Shown here: piece after piece, positions 6,225-13,326 of the stretch
Layout of the letters: each line of letters opens with the position of its first letter
Position numbering within the stretch: the first letter of the stretch is position 1
Assembly: GCA_027592485.1 (NCBI GenBank)
Contig: JAQCKL010000053.1
Location: 1 to 13,867, forward strand
DNA length: 13,867 bases
Source of the DNA: Cyanobacteriota bacterium
GTDB taxonomy: Bacteria; Cyanobacteriota; Cyanobacteriia; Phormidesmidales; Phormidesmidaceae
Direction: 5' to 3'
The notes under the pieces: model-generated
Seen by the model: only the letters and a program-made list of their open reading frames with translations
Told to the model about the DNA's origin: nothing
Database searches by the model: none
Position numbers and translations under genes: made by a program

Positions 6225-7631
6225 GTGACTCCTAATATGGGCCGGTTTTGGCGTCCTACAGTCATTGTTGTGAATACCATCGGGGCGTTAGTACTGGCCA
6301 TGGTGGTTGCTTTGGCGTCAACGGCCTTACCTAAACCCGATGATTCCTTGTTGCTAAAGGTTCGAGAGGCTGAGAGCTTGGCTGAATTAGAGCGTTTGCA
6401 AGCGCAAATTCAGCAGCAAATGAGGCAGCAATTGTCCCTGCGACTGACCCGAGATGTGGGGGCTCTGGGGCCTTATTTTGATCTGGCAAAAGTGGCCTCC
6501 GAGTTAGATCAAAGAGTGACCTTAGAGGCGACCGCTGATGATCATTACAGTCGGGCTCTAGCGCTTGCTAGCGAAGCGATTTGGGTGCGAGATCAGAGCC
6601 GATCCCGTGATGCGGTCACCCTCAAAGCCTTAGAGGAGCAAGAGACATTATGGGGTGAAGCGATCGCCCACCTCCGCTTCATTCCAGAGCAGTCATTGCT
6701 TTGGCAACAGGCCCAGGCTAAGGAAGCCGACTATCGCCACATCGCACAGCTTGTGACCATCGATGTGGATGCTCGCCAGTCTGATTTTTTAGCTGACATT
6801 GCCGAAGAAGCCGGTCCCGCTGACGCGATCCGGATTTCGGTCTGCCATCTGTCTGGGGAATGCCGTCATTTTCAGGGGGATATCCCGCCGGCGAGTCCCG
6901 CTAGCTTGATCAAGCTACCCATGGCCGTGGCCTTGATGCATAAGGTCACTACCGAGAACCTTGATCTGGACGAAGCTGTCTATATCGACCCCCATAACTG
7001 GACTGAGAACGCTAGCGGGGCCAAGATTTTTGTCGATCACACCTACTCATTGCGAGAGGTGATGGTCCGCATGATCAAAGAGAGCAACAATATCGCCACC
7101 AATCAACTGGTGGATTACATGGGTTGGGATTACATCAACACCACCCTGGCGGAATTGGGCTATCCCGGCACAACGGTGAACACCAAGTTGGTGGGCGATC
7201 GCACGTATCCGACCAGCAACCGGGGGTCCGGCCCCAACACCATGACCACCAATGAGGTCACCGAAATGATGCGGCAGATTTATACCTTTACCCATCCCGG
7301 TGATGGGGAAATTTTAGACGCGCTGGTGGGTCAATACGATTGGGATTTTGGCTACAAGGCGGTCAAGCAACTCAAGAGTGAGCGCGTCGCTTGGATTGGT
7401 GAAAAAACCGGGCAAAATTCAAAGGTGATTGGCAGCACTGTGGCGGTCAAGATCGATGACGAACGCTATGTCATGACCGTCACCGTTGACTACAGTGCCA
7501 ACCAGCAGCGGCTGCGCCAGGTGATTCAAGGGGTGATTCAACACATCTTGGATGACGGTCACTTTACTGCGCCCCAATGGCAAGAAGACGAGGAGCAGAA
7601 GGAATTCACCACCTCCAGAGGCCCCGCCTAG
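6225..7631 (+). CDS. Membrane-anchored class A beta-lactamase-fold serine hydrolase
   Basis: The 468-residue protein has an N-terminal hydrophobic segment (about 12-33) that is a signal anchor or signal peptide. A long charged, helix-rich region (about 40-185, coiled-coil-like) follows, then a beta-lactamase-fold domain (about 195-445). In that domain the serine motif SxxK is S227-LI-K230, SxN is S287-N-N289 and the KTG motif is K394-T-G. The ExxLN glutamate of true class A enzymes is not apparent in the region GDRTYPTSNRGSG (324-336). This fits the Beta-lactamase2 group, often annotated in cyanobacteria as serine hydrolases; the substrate is unknown, perhaps cell-wall or ester-type. The start is uncertain: GTG 6225 or ATG 6237, neither with a ribosome binding site. 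It is divergent from gatA and convergent with radA. Confidence 0.86.
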   Translation: MTPNMGRFWRPTVIVVNTIGALVLAMVVALASTALPKPDDSLLLKVREAESLAELERLQAQIQQQMRQQLSLRLTRDVGALGPYFDLAKVASELDQRVTLEATADDHYSRALALASEAIWVRDQSRSRDAVTLKALEEQETLWGEAIAHLRFIPEQSLLWQQAQAKEADYRHIAQLVTIDVDARQSDFLADIAEEAGPADAIRISVCHLSGECRHFQGDIPPASPASLIKLPMAVALMHKVTTENLDLDEAVYIDPHNWTENASGAKIFVDHTYSLREVMVRMIKESNNIATNQLVDYMGWDYINTTLAELGYPGTTVNTKLVGDRTYPTSNRGSGPNTMTTNEVTEMMRQIYTFTHPGDGEILDALVGQYDWDFGYKAVKQLKSERVAWIGEKTGQNSKVIGSTVAVKIDDERYVMTVTVDYSANQQRLRQVIQGVIQHILDDGHFTAPQWQEDEEQKEFTTSRGPA

Positions 7632-7669
7632 GGCGCGTCATTTATTAAGTTGCGAACCTGGCTGGGTGA

Positions 7670-7704
7670 CCCTAGCCGCGCCCACCCTCACCATCCGGCT
7701 AGGG
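7670..7704. terminator. Convergent-gene inverted repeat, possible bidirectional terminator
   Basis: CCCTAGCC (7670-7677) and GGCTAGGG (7697-7704) are a perfect 8-bp inverted repeat with a 19-base loop, in the 93-base gap between the ends of the serine hydrolase gene and radA. The left arm can alternatively pair with GGCTGGG at 7660-7666 (seven pairs, one bulge). No T-run is present on either side. Confidence 0.5.
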
Positions 7705-7724
7705 GCAATGGCGGCGATTACAAC

Positions 7725-9179
7725 TCAATGGGTAGCAGCCCCTAGGGCTAGGGTCATTGCGTCCATCACCCGGCTCACCGGGATGACCTCTAGGGTGCTG
7801 TCGGTTCCGCCTTGCCCCTTCGGGACGATCGCCCGCTTGAACCCTAACTTTGCGGCCTCCTTCAGACGGAGTTCCAGTTGGGAAATGGGGCGTACCTGCC
7901 CCCCTAACCCAACTTCCCCAATCAGAGCCGTGTAGGGGTCCACCGTCCGGTCTCGAAAGCTGGCCGCCACCGCAATGGCGATGCCTAAATCGGCGGCAGG
8001 TTCTCCCACATTCAGCCCCCCTGAGGAGGCCACATAGGCATCCAGTTTGGAGAGGGGAATCCCGACCCGTTTTTCGAGCACCGCCAGGATTTGCAACAGG
8101 CGATTGTATTCAACACCCGTGGCCGAGCGCCGGGGAGAACTGTAGCTGGTGGGACTGACTAGGGCTTGCAGCTCCACTACCAGAGGACGCGTGCCCTCAC
8201 AGGCCACGATCGTCGCGATCCCCGGCACAGCCTCATCCCTATTTCCTAAAAATAGCTCCGATGGGTTGGTGACCTCCTCTAGGCCCCGATCCACCATCTC
8301 AAATACCCCCAGCTCATGGGTTGCCCCAAACCGGTTTTTCACCGATCGCAGTAGACGGTGGCTGGCAAAGCGCTCCCCTTCAAAATAGAGCACGGTATCC
8401 ACAAGATGCTCTAGGACCTTGGGGCCAGCGATCGCCCCCTCCTTGGTGACATGGCCGACGATAAAGAGGGCGATGTCTTCCCGCTTCGCCAACTGCATCA
8501 GGGCCGACGTACATTCCCGTACCTGGGAAACCGAACCGGGGGCTGAGGTCAAGGCACTGTAATACAGGGCCTGAATGCTATCAATCACGGCAACTGGGGG
8601 GCGTAATGCTTCCAGTTCCATCAAGATGGTTTCTAGATCGATTTCGGGTAATAGGTAAAGGTCGGGATGCTTGAGGGGTTCTGATCCGGGGCCGTTGACC
8701 TTGAGGGTTTGGCCAATCCCGAGGCGCTGGGATCGCAGCTTGACCTGCTGGCCCGACTCTTCGGCACAGACATAGAGCACAGGAATTTGCGTAGATAAGT
8801 GGTTGGCCACCTGCAGCAATAGGGTGGACTTGCCAATCCCTGGATCGCCCCCCACGAGCACTAAGGAGCCAGGAACGATGCCTCCCCCCAGCACCCGATC
8901 CAACTCGCCATATCCGGACGGTCTACGGGCTTGGGGGTGATCTTCAATTTGGTCCAAGGTCAGGGACAGGCGGGGGCCTTGCTCCTTACGGTTGGGTCGA
9001 TCCTTAGGTGATCGCGATCTGCCGGCCACCACCCCTAAACGACTGGCATTCCCGTCTCCCCCAGTCGGTGTTTGCTCGACTAAGGTGTTCCAACTTCCAC
9101 AAACGGGGCAACGCCCAAAATACTGGGGTGATTCTGCACCACACCCATTGCACACAAAGATCGAACGGGACTTCGCCAT
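7725..9179 (-). CDS. radA: DNA repair/recombination protein RadA (Sms)
   Basis: RadA is a RecA-related, DnaB-like ATPase that promotes branch migration during recombinational repair. The 484-residue protein shows an N-terminal four-cysteine zinc finger (C10, C13, C24, C27), Walker A GDPGIGKST (111-119), a Walker B-type VAVID-SIQ (196-203), the RadA signature KNRFG (281-285) and a C-terminal Lon-protease-like domain (about 340-484) without a catalytic serine-lysine dyad that I can recognise. Length and domain order are typical. ATG 9179 gives the expected MAKSRSIFVCNGCG start. The linker between zinc finger and ATPase core (about 35-75) is low-complexity. It is divergent from rpaB across about 250 bases, a neighbourhood I recall from other cyanobacteria. 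Confidence 0.97.
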   Translation of the reverse strand: MAKSRSIFVCNGCGAESPQYFGRCPVCGSWNTLVEQTPTGGDGNASRLGVVAGRSRSPKDRPNRKEQGPRLSLTLDQIEDHPQARRPSGYGELDRVLGGGIVPGSLVLVGGDPGIGKSTLLLQVANHLSTQIPVLYVCAEESGQQVKLRSQRLGIGQTLKVNGPGSEPLKHPDLYLLPEIDLETILMELEALRPPVAVIDSIQALYYSALTSAPGSVSQVRECTSALMQLAKREDIALFIVGHVTKEGAIAGPKVLEHLVDTVLYFEGERFASHRLLRSVKNRFGATHELGVFEMVDRGLEEVTNPSELFLGNRDEAVPGIATIVACEGTRPLVVELQALVSPTSYSSPRRSATGVEYNRLLQILAVLEKRVGIPLSKLDAYVASSGGLNVGEPAADLGIAIAVAASFRDRTVDPYTALIGEVGLGGQVRPISQLELRLKEAAKLGFKRAIVPKGQGGTDSTLEVIPVSRVMDAMTLALGAATH

Positions 9180-9425
9180 GGTAGGCCTGCGGTACCTTAG
9201 CAGGGCTCATCGCCCACGCAATACTTCTTAATGACCCTGGCAGAATGCTATTAGCTCTTAAGAAACGGCTGAAAGATGGCTTTACAGGGGCTTATGCCGA
9301 CCAAACTGCATAGGATAACGTACGATTTTAGTATCAAAAGCTAAAAGTTAACTGTGAGAGATTAATATTTATCTTCAACTACTATTTAGTTTTCGAGCCT
9401 GAGTTCAGTAGGAGCGGCAAGACCC
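9180..9425. promoter_or_regulatory. Divergent radA-rpaB intergenic region
   Basis: The rightmost 110 bases are AT-rich compared with the rest of the window and probably hold the rpaB promoter and leader. A ribosome binding site AGGAG lies at 9410-9414, 11 bases before the TTG start. A single TTTACAGG (9281-9288) resembles half of the HLR1 element bound by RpaB, but the required second half is absent. No reliable -35/-10 pair could be picked. Confidence 0.4.
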
Positions 9426-10154
9426 TTGGATAGCACCAAAGAAAAGATTCTGGTTGTGGATGATGAGGCCAGCATTCGACGCATTCTCGAAACTCGCTTG
9501 TCGATGATTGGCTACGATGTGGTCACTGCCGCTGATGGAGAAGAAGCCCTAGAAACTTTTCGTACCTCCCATCCCGATCTGGTGGTCCTGGATGTGATGA
9601 TGCCGAAACTCGATGGCTACGGGGTTTGTCAAGAGCTCCGCAAAGAATCGGATATTCCCATCATCATGCTGAGCGCCCTCGGGGATGTGGCCGATCGCAT
9701 CACCGGCCTGGAATTAGGGGCCGATGATTATGTGGTCAAGCCCTTTTCCCCCAAGGAGTTGGAGGCGCGGATTCGCTCCGTACTCAGGCGCGTCGAGAAA
9801 GGCAATGCCACGGGCATCCCCAGTTCTGGGGTGATCACCATCAACAACATTCGTATCGATACCAACAAGCGCCAAGTCTATAAGGGCAACGAGCGCATCC
9901 GGCTGACGGGGATGGAATTTAGCTTGCTGGAGTTGGTTGTCAGCCGTTCTGGAGAGCCCTTTTCCCGGGCTGAGATTTTGCAAGAGGTGTGGGGCTATAC
10001 CCCTGAGCGCCATGTCGATACCCGCGTCGTTGATGTCCATATCTCTCGGCTGCGGGCCAAGCTAGAAGACGATCCCAGTAACCCTGAGCTGATTCTCACC
10101 GCTAGGGGGACCGGTTACCTGTTCCAACGGATTGTGGAACCAGGGGAAGAGTAG
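9426..10154 (+). CDS. rpaB: OmpR-family response regulator RpaB
   Basis: RpaB is the essential cyanobacterial regulator that, in studied species, works with the histidine kinase Hik33/NblS to control high-light and photosystem genes. The 242-residue protein has a receiver domain (about 6-120) with acidic Asp12 and Asp13, phospho-acceptor Asp56 (VVLDVMMP), Ser83 and Lys105 (VVKPFSPKELEARI). A winged-helix DNA-binding domain (about 135-235) follows, with LTGMEFSLLELV and VDVHISRLRAKLEDDPSNPE and the ending TGYLF. Sequence wording is very close to known RpaB. The start is TTG; translation from it gives the family N-terminus before KEKILVVDDEAS. Cys68 is the only cysteine. plsX follows after 38 bases, so co-transcription with lipid genes is likely. 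Confidence 0.94.
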   Translation: MDSTKEKILVVDDEASIRRILETRLSMIGYDVVTAADGEEALETFRTSHPDLVVLDVMMPKLDGYGVCQELRKESDIPIIMLSALGDVADRITGLELGADDYVVKPFSPKELEARIRSVLRRVEKGNATGIPSSGVITINNIRIDTNKRQVYKGNERIRLTGMEFSLLELVVSRSGEPFSRAEILQEVWGYTPERHVDTRVVDVHISRLRAKLEDDPSNPELILTARGTGYLFQRIVEPGEE

Positions 10155-10192
10155 TCTGCTAAAATTTTCTAAGTTTTTACAGAATTCAGTCT

Positions 10193-11227
10193 ATGGTAGC
10201 GACTCGGGCACGAATCGCCGTTGATGCGATGGGCGGCGATTATGCGCCTGCCGAGATTGTAGCTGGTGCCGTTAGGGCGAAAGCGGAGCTGGATGTCGAT
10301 ATCCTGCTGGTGGGTGACCCAGATCAGATCCGCGCCTCTACGTCCAACGTCGATGGTCTCAAAGATCTAGAGATTGTGCCTGCTGAAGGCACGATCGAGA
10401 TGCATGAGGAACCCCTCAGCGCCTTGCGCCGCAAACCGAAAGCCTCCATCAACGTATCGATGGATATGGTGAAGAAAAAGCGGGCCGATGCTGTGGTTTC
10501 GGCAGGCCATTCTGGGGCCGCTATGGCGGCAGCTCTGCTGCGTCTAGGGAGACTTAAGGGGATCGATCGTCCGGCGATCGGCGCGGTGTTCCCGACCGTG
10601 ATGGCGGGTAAGTCAGTGCTGATCCTAGATGTGGGAGCCAATGTTGACTGTCGCCCCAAGTTTCTAGAGCAATTTGCGGTGATGGGGACGATTTATTCCC
10701 GGTACGTGCTGGGGGTAGAGGATCCTAAGGTCGGTTTACTCAATATTGGTGAGGAACCCAGCAAAGGCAATGATCTGTCGGTGAGTGCCCATCAGCTGTT
10801 AGCAGATAATGCGGTTATCCCCTTTGTCGGTAACGCTGAAGGGCGAGATGTGTTGTCCGGCCAGTTCGATGTGCTGGTTTGTGATGGTTTTGTCGGGAAT
10901 GTGCTCCTCAAGTTTGCCGAAGCGGTGGGCGAGGCCGTCTTGCAAATTTTGCGAGAGGAGCTTCCCCAAGGGGTTCGCGGTAAAGTGGGGACCCTGGTGC
11001 TTAGAAACAATTTGCGGCGGGTGAAGCAGCGGGTTGATCATGCCGAGCATGGGGGCGCTTTGCTCCTAGGGGTGGCTGGCATTGCGGTGATCAGTCATGG
11101 TAGTTCTCAGGCCCCTTCGGTTTTCAATGCGATTCGGCTGGCTAAAGAAGCTGTGGATCACCAGGTGCTGGAGCGGATTCAGGCGCAGTATCAGCGAGTG
11201 GCAATGCCCACAGTGGATGGAGATTAA
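10193..11227 (+). CDS. plsX: Phosphate acyltransferase PlsX
   Basis: PlsX converts acyl-ACP and phosphate into acyl-phosphate, the acyl donor for the first glycerol-3-phosphate acylation; it is a peripheral membrane enzyme in other bacteria. The 344-residue protein has the N-terminal DAMGGDYAP (11-19), VVSAGHSGAAMAAAL (101-115), ILDVGANVDCRP (144-155), LLNIGEEPSKGND, VCDGFVGNVLLK and the ending region GGALLLGVAGIAVISHG, all characteristic of PlsX. The ATG start follows rpaB by 38 bases and has no strong ribosome binding site, so translation may depend partly on upstream genes. fabH starts 2 bases after its stop. Confidence 0.97.
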   Translation: MVATRARIAVDAMGGDYAPAEIVAGAVRAKAELDVDILLVGDPDQIRASTSNVDGLKDLEIVPAEGTIEMHEEPLSALRRKPKASINVSMDMVKKKRADAVVSAGHSGAAMAAALLRLGRLKGIDRPAIGAVFPTVMAGKSVLILDVGANVDCRPKFLEQFAVMGTIYSRYVLGVEDPKVGLLNIGEEPSKGNDLSVSAHQLLADNAVIPFVGNAEGRDVLSGQFDVLVCDGFVGNVLLKFAEAVGEAVLQILREELPQGVRGKVGTLVLRNNLRRVKQRVDHAEHGGALLLGVAGIAVISHGSSQAPSVFNAIRLAKEAVDHQVLERIQAQYQRVAMPTVDGD

Positions 11228-11229
11228 TT

Positions 11230-12225
11230 GTGCAGCAGATCCAAGTCGGGGTTTCTTTGGTGGGCAGCGGCTCTGCCAGGCTACCGGTATTCCTAAGTAA
11301 TGAGGAACTCGGTCAGGTTGTTGACACCTCGGATGAGTGGATTCAAACCCGTACGGGTATTCAACAGCGTGGTTTACTCCAAGCCCATGGCTCCCTGTCT
11401 GATCTAGCTGCCACAGCGGGACAGTCGGCCCTGGAAATGGCAGCGGTAGGGGCCACAGAGGTCGATCTCATTATTTTGGCTACATCCACCCCCGATGACT
11501 TGTTTGGCAGTGCAGCTCAGGTCCAAGCCCAATTGGGTGCTACGAGGGCAGTGGCCTTTGATTTAACGGCGGCCTGCTCTGGGTTTGTATTTGCCCTAGT
11601 CACAGCAGCACAATACATGCGTAACGGGGTTTACAAGACTGTTTTGGTGATTGGTGCCGATGCCCTGTCTCGGTGGACGGATTGGACGGATCGGCGCACC
11701 TGTGTGTTATTTGGTGACGGTGCTGGGGCTGTGGTGCTGAAGGCGAGCGATCGCGATCGCCTATTGGGATTTGAGATGCACAGTGACGGCGCTTTGAATG
11801 GCTGTCTCAACCTTCGCTATCAGGCTGATTCAGACCCTCTGGTGGAGGGGAAAACGGTCCAGAAAGGGACTTATCAGCCGATCACCATGAATGGTAAAGA
11901 GGTCTATCGCTTTGCGGTCAAGCGCGTCCCTGAGGTGATTGAAAAAGCTCTCTTTCGGGCTGATTTGACCCCTGCGGATATCCAATGGCTGGTGCTCCAC
12001 CAAGCCAATCAGCGGATTTTGGACGCGGTTGCCGATCGCCTGAAGGTGCCCTCAGAACGGGTGGTTAGCAACATGGCCCGCTATGGGAATACCTCAGCCG
12101 CATCAATTCCCCTAGCTTTAGATGAAGCGGTGAGAGATCATCGTATTCAGCCTGGCGACATCGTGGCGTCCGCTGGCTTTGGGGCTGGGCTCACCTGGGG
12201 AGCCGCTATCTTTGAGTGGGGTTAG
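11230..12225 (+). CDS. fabH: 3-oxoacyl-ACP synthase III (KAS III)
   Basis: FabH condenses acetyl-CoA with malonyl-ACP to start fatty acid chains. The 331-residue thiolase-fold protein has the Cys-His-Asn triad: Cys116 (TAACSGF), His257 (LVLHQANQRI) and Asn287 (RYGNTSAASIP). It also has DTSDEWIQTRTGI (32-44) and the GFGAGLTWGA ending. The start is GTG 11230, with GGAG 7 bases upstream inside the plsX end; the 2-base gap implies translational coupling to plsX. Gln-Gln-Gly replaces the common RR after TGI (TGIQQRGLL), a minor difference. Unlike several cyanobacteria, fabD does not follow here; a minus-strand small ORF overlaps the stop codon instead. Confidence 0.97.
   Translation: MQQIQVGVSLVGSGSARLPVFLSNEELGQVVDTSDEWIQTRTGIQQRGLLQAHGSLSDLAATAGQSALEMAAVGATEVDLIILATSTPDDLFGSAAQVQAQLGATRAVAFDLTAACSGFVFALVTAAQYMRNGVYKTVLVIGADALSRWTDWTDRRTCVLFGDGAGAVVLKASDRDRLLGFEMHSDGALNGCLNLRYQADSDPLVEGKTVQKGTYQPITMNGKEVYRFAVKRVPEVIEKALFRADLTPADIQWLVLHQANQRILDAVADRLKVPSERVVSNMARYGNTSAASIPLALDEAVRDHRIQPGDIVASAGFGAGLTWGAAIFEWG
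11747..11760. repeat. Two overlapping HIP1 octamers
   Basis: GCGATCGC occurs at 11747-11754 and 11753-11760 within fabH. It is the highly iterated palindrome (HIP1) of many cyanobacterial genomes. Other copies here start at 904, 998, 2638, 3937, 5072, 5240, 6660, 7195, 8428, 12730 and 13358. Confidence 0.9.
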
Positions 12226-12398
12226 TCGAAGACGCGCTGGTGTTTAGATTGGTCGAGGGACTGTAAGGTCGCCCAGGCAATCTGAGTCGCGATGGCAGAC
12301 AGGGTTAGCACCACCAATAGGGTGACGGTGGCATGGGGCGCGAAGCTCATAATGAGCGCAATGCTTAGGGCTAATAGGCACAACAGAGTTCTGTCCAT
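12222..12398 (-). CDS. Small two-helix membrane protein, unknown function
   Basis: This 58-residue ORF starts at ATG 12398 and ends in TAA at 12222, overlapping the fabH stop by 4 bases on the opposite strand. Translation gives two hydrophobic stretches, RTLLCLLALSIALIMSFA (3-20) and VTLLVVLTLSAIATQIAWA (25-43), joined by a short PHAT turn and followed by a polar tail LQSLDQSKHQRVFD. This reads as a hairpin membrane protein. AGGA sits 7 bases before the ATG, a good ribosome binding site, embedded in the small palindrome GAGAGG-T-CCTCTC. The 102-base gap to the upstream exoD-like gene could hold a promoter. I do not recognise a family. The membrane-like composition and the start signal make it more than a random frame, but it is not proven. 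Confidence 0.6.
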   Translation of the reverse strand: MDRTLLCLLALSIALIMSFAPHATVTLLVVLTLSAIATQIAWATLQSLDQSKHQRVFD

Positions 12399-12485
12399 GG
12401 AGAGGTCCTCTCAAAGGGGGGGAAGGGCCTGACTTCTCTATGCTATTAGACGATTCCGAAGATTGGGTTAAGTCTTAGAGATACT

Positions 12486-12497
12486 TGAGGATCCTCA
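12486..12497. promoter_or_regulatory. 12-bp perfect palindrome after the exoD-like gene
   Basis: TGAGGATCCTCA is fully self-complementary and lies 3 bases beyond the stop of the exoD-like gene on the minus strand. As RNA it forms only four pairs around GATC, too weak for a terminator. It may be a protein-binding site or chance. Confidence 0.25.
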
Positions 12498-12500
12498 TCT

Positions 12501-13130
12501 TTACGGTGCCAGAACCCGGTTTTTGAGCACTTCTATCAAGGCTTTAGCCCCTTCGTAGCCACCAAACAGAATCAGTCCCGAGAGGGTTGCGCCCATGATG
12601 CAAACGACCAAACCGGCCAGGCTAATGAGTCCATCATCATCCAGGAGGCCAAAGCCCGTAATCAGGATGCCGATCGCCGGTAGGGTATTCGTCCCCGGAA
12701 TCGGAATCAACATGGAGATGGACATCAGGGCGATCGCCACCCCAATCACGACTCTGCCGGCTGGGCTTTTGCAGACATAGGCCAATCGCGGTCGAGACAG
12801 CACCTCAATTCTCCGCAGCCAAGGCATCCCAGCTTTAACAAACTTGCGAACGATCTTGATGTCAAAGCCCCGAGTTTGCCATTTTTGAGGGAGCCAGGGC
12901 CGTTTGCGACCAATCACCAATTGGCCCGCCAAAATCAGCATCACCGCCCCAAACGGAATGGAGTACCCAGGGGCGGGCAACGGCAACGCCGAGGGTAACG
13001 CCAGCAGCACAAACAAAAAGCCAAAGGTGCGTTCCCCTGCCAAGGTAAGAATGTCAGCCAGGTTGACCGTTTGGGCCGTTTCTAAATCTTGAAAGAAGAA
13101 CGTTTCTAACTCTGCTGATAATCGGGCCAT
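12501..13130 (-). CDS. ExoD-family membrane protein
   Basis: The 209-residue integral membrane protein resembles the exopolysaccharide synthesis ExoD family (Pfam ExoD). After a soluble N-terminus it has the ERTFGFLFVLLALPSALPLPAPG motif region (33-55), typical of the family, then hydrophobic segments near 57-73, 124-143, 147-163 and 168-190, with a basic loop RKRPWLPQKW (75-84). The pattern LIPIPGTNTLPAIGI (141-155) echoes the first PLPAPG segment, suggesting an internal duplication. ExoD was named from Rhizobium exopolysaccharide mutants; its biochemical role is not established, so a function here is not claimed. ATG 13130 has only a weak upstream TAGGG. It is co-directional with the small membrane ORF downstream. 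Confidence 0.88.
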   Translation of the reverse strand: MARLSAELETFFFQDLETAQTVNLADILTLAGERTFGFLFVLLALPSALPLPAPGYSIPFGAVMLILAGQLVIGRKRPWLPQKWQTRGFDIKIVRKFVKAGMPWLRRIEVLSRPRLAYVCKSPAGRVVIGVAIALMSISMLIPIPGTNTLPAIGILITGFGLLDDDGLISLAGLVVCIMGATLSGLILFGGYEGAKALIEVLKNRVLAP

Positions 13131-13217
13131 ACCCTATGAGTTCCAAACCGTGAAACGTTGCATTTCAGTATTCCCACGTTGAGAGACTCCCGGCAAGCCT
13201 CGTTTGCTGAATCGGTG

Positions 13218-13241
13218 CAGGGGAGCAGGGGAGCAAGGGAG
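13218..13241. repeat. Three tandem 8-bp repeats (CAGGGGAG type)
   Basis: CAGGGGAG at 13218-13225 and 13226-13233 is followed by CAAGGGAG at 13234-13241. Such short tandem GC-rich repeats are common between cyanobacterial genes. GGGAGCAG (13221-13228) also has an exact inverted copy CTGCTCCC at 13301-13308. Confidence 0.65.
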
Positions 13242-13271
13242 TCGGGATTTTAGCCAACGCTCTCAAGTTCA

Positions 13272-13295
13272 GCGCTGGATTGCAGGTCCTAGCGC
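13272..13295 (-). terminator. Hairpin downstream of the partial binding-protein gene
   Basis: GCGCTGGA (13272-13279) pairs with TCC-T-AGCGC (13287-13295): eight base pairs, one bulged T and a 7-base loop, 31 bases after the binding-protein stop on the minus strand. There is no T-run, so a terminator role is tentative. Confidence 0.35.
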
Positions 13296-13326
13296 ACCTT
13301 CTGCTCCCTCGCCCTACGGTTTGACC

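Noticed and set aside
9281..9288. HLR1-like half site (also TTTACAGA at 10176-10183) suggesting RpaB autoregulation
   Set aside because: HLR1 needs two spaced repeats with A/T at the end; each place has only one imperfect half, so binding cannot be claimed.
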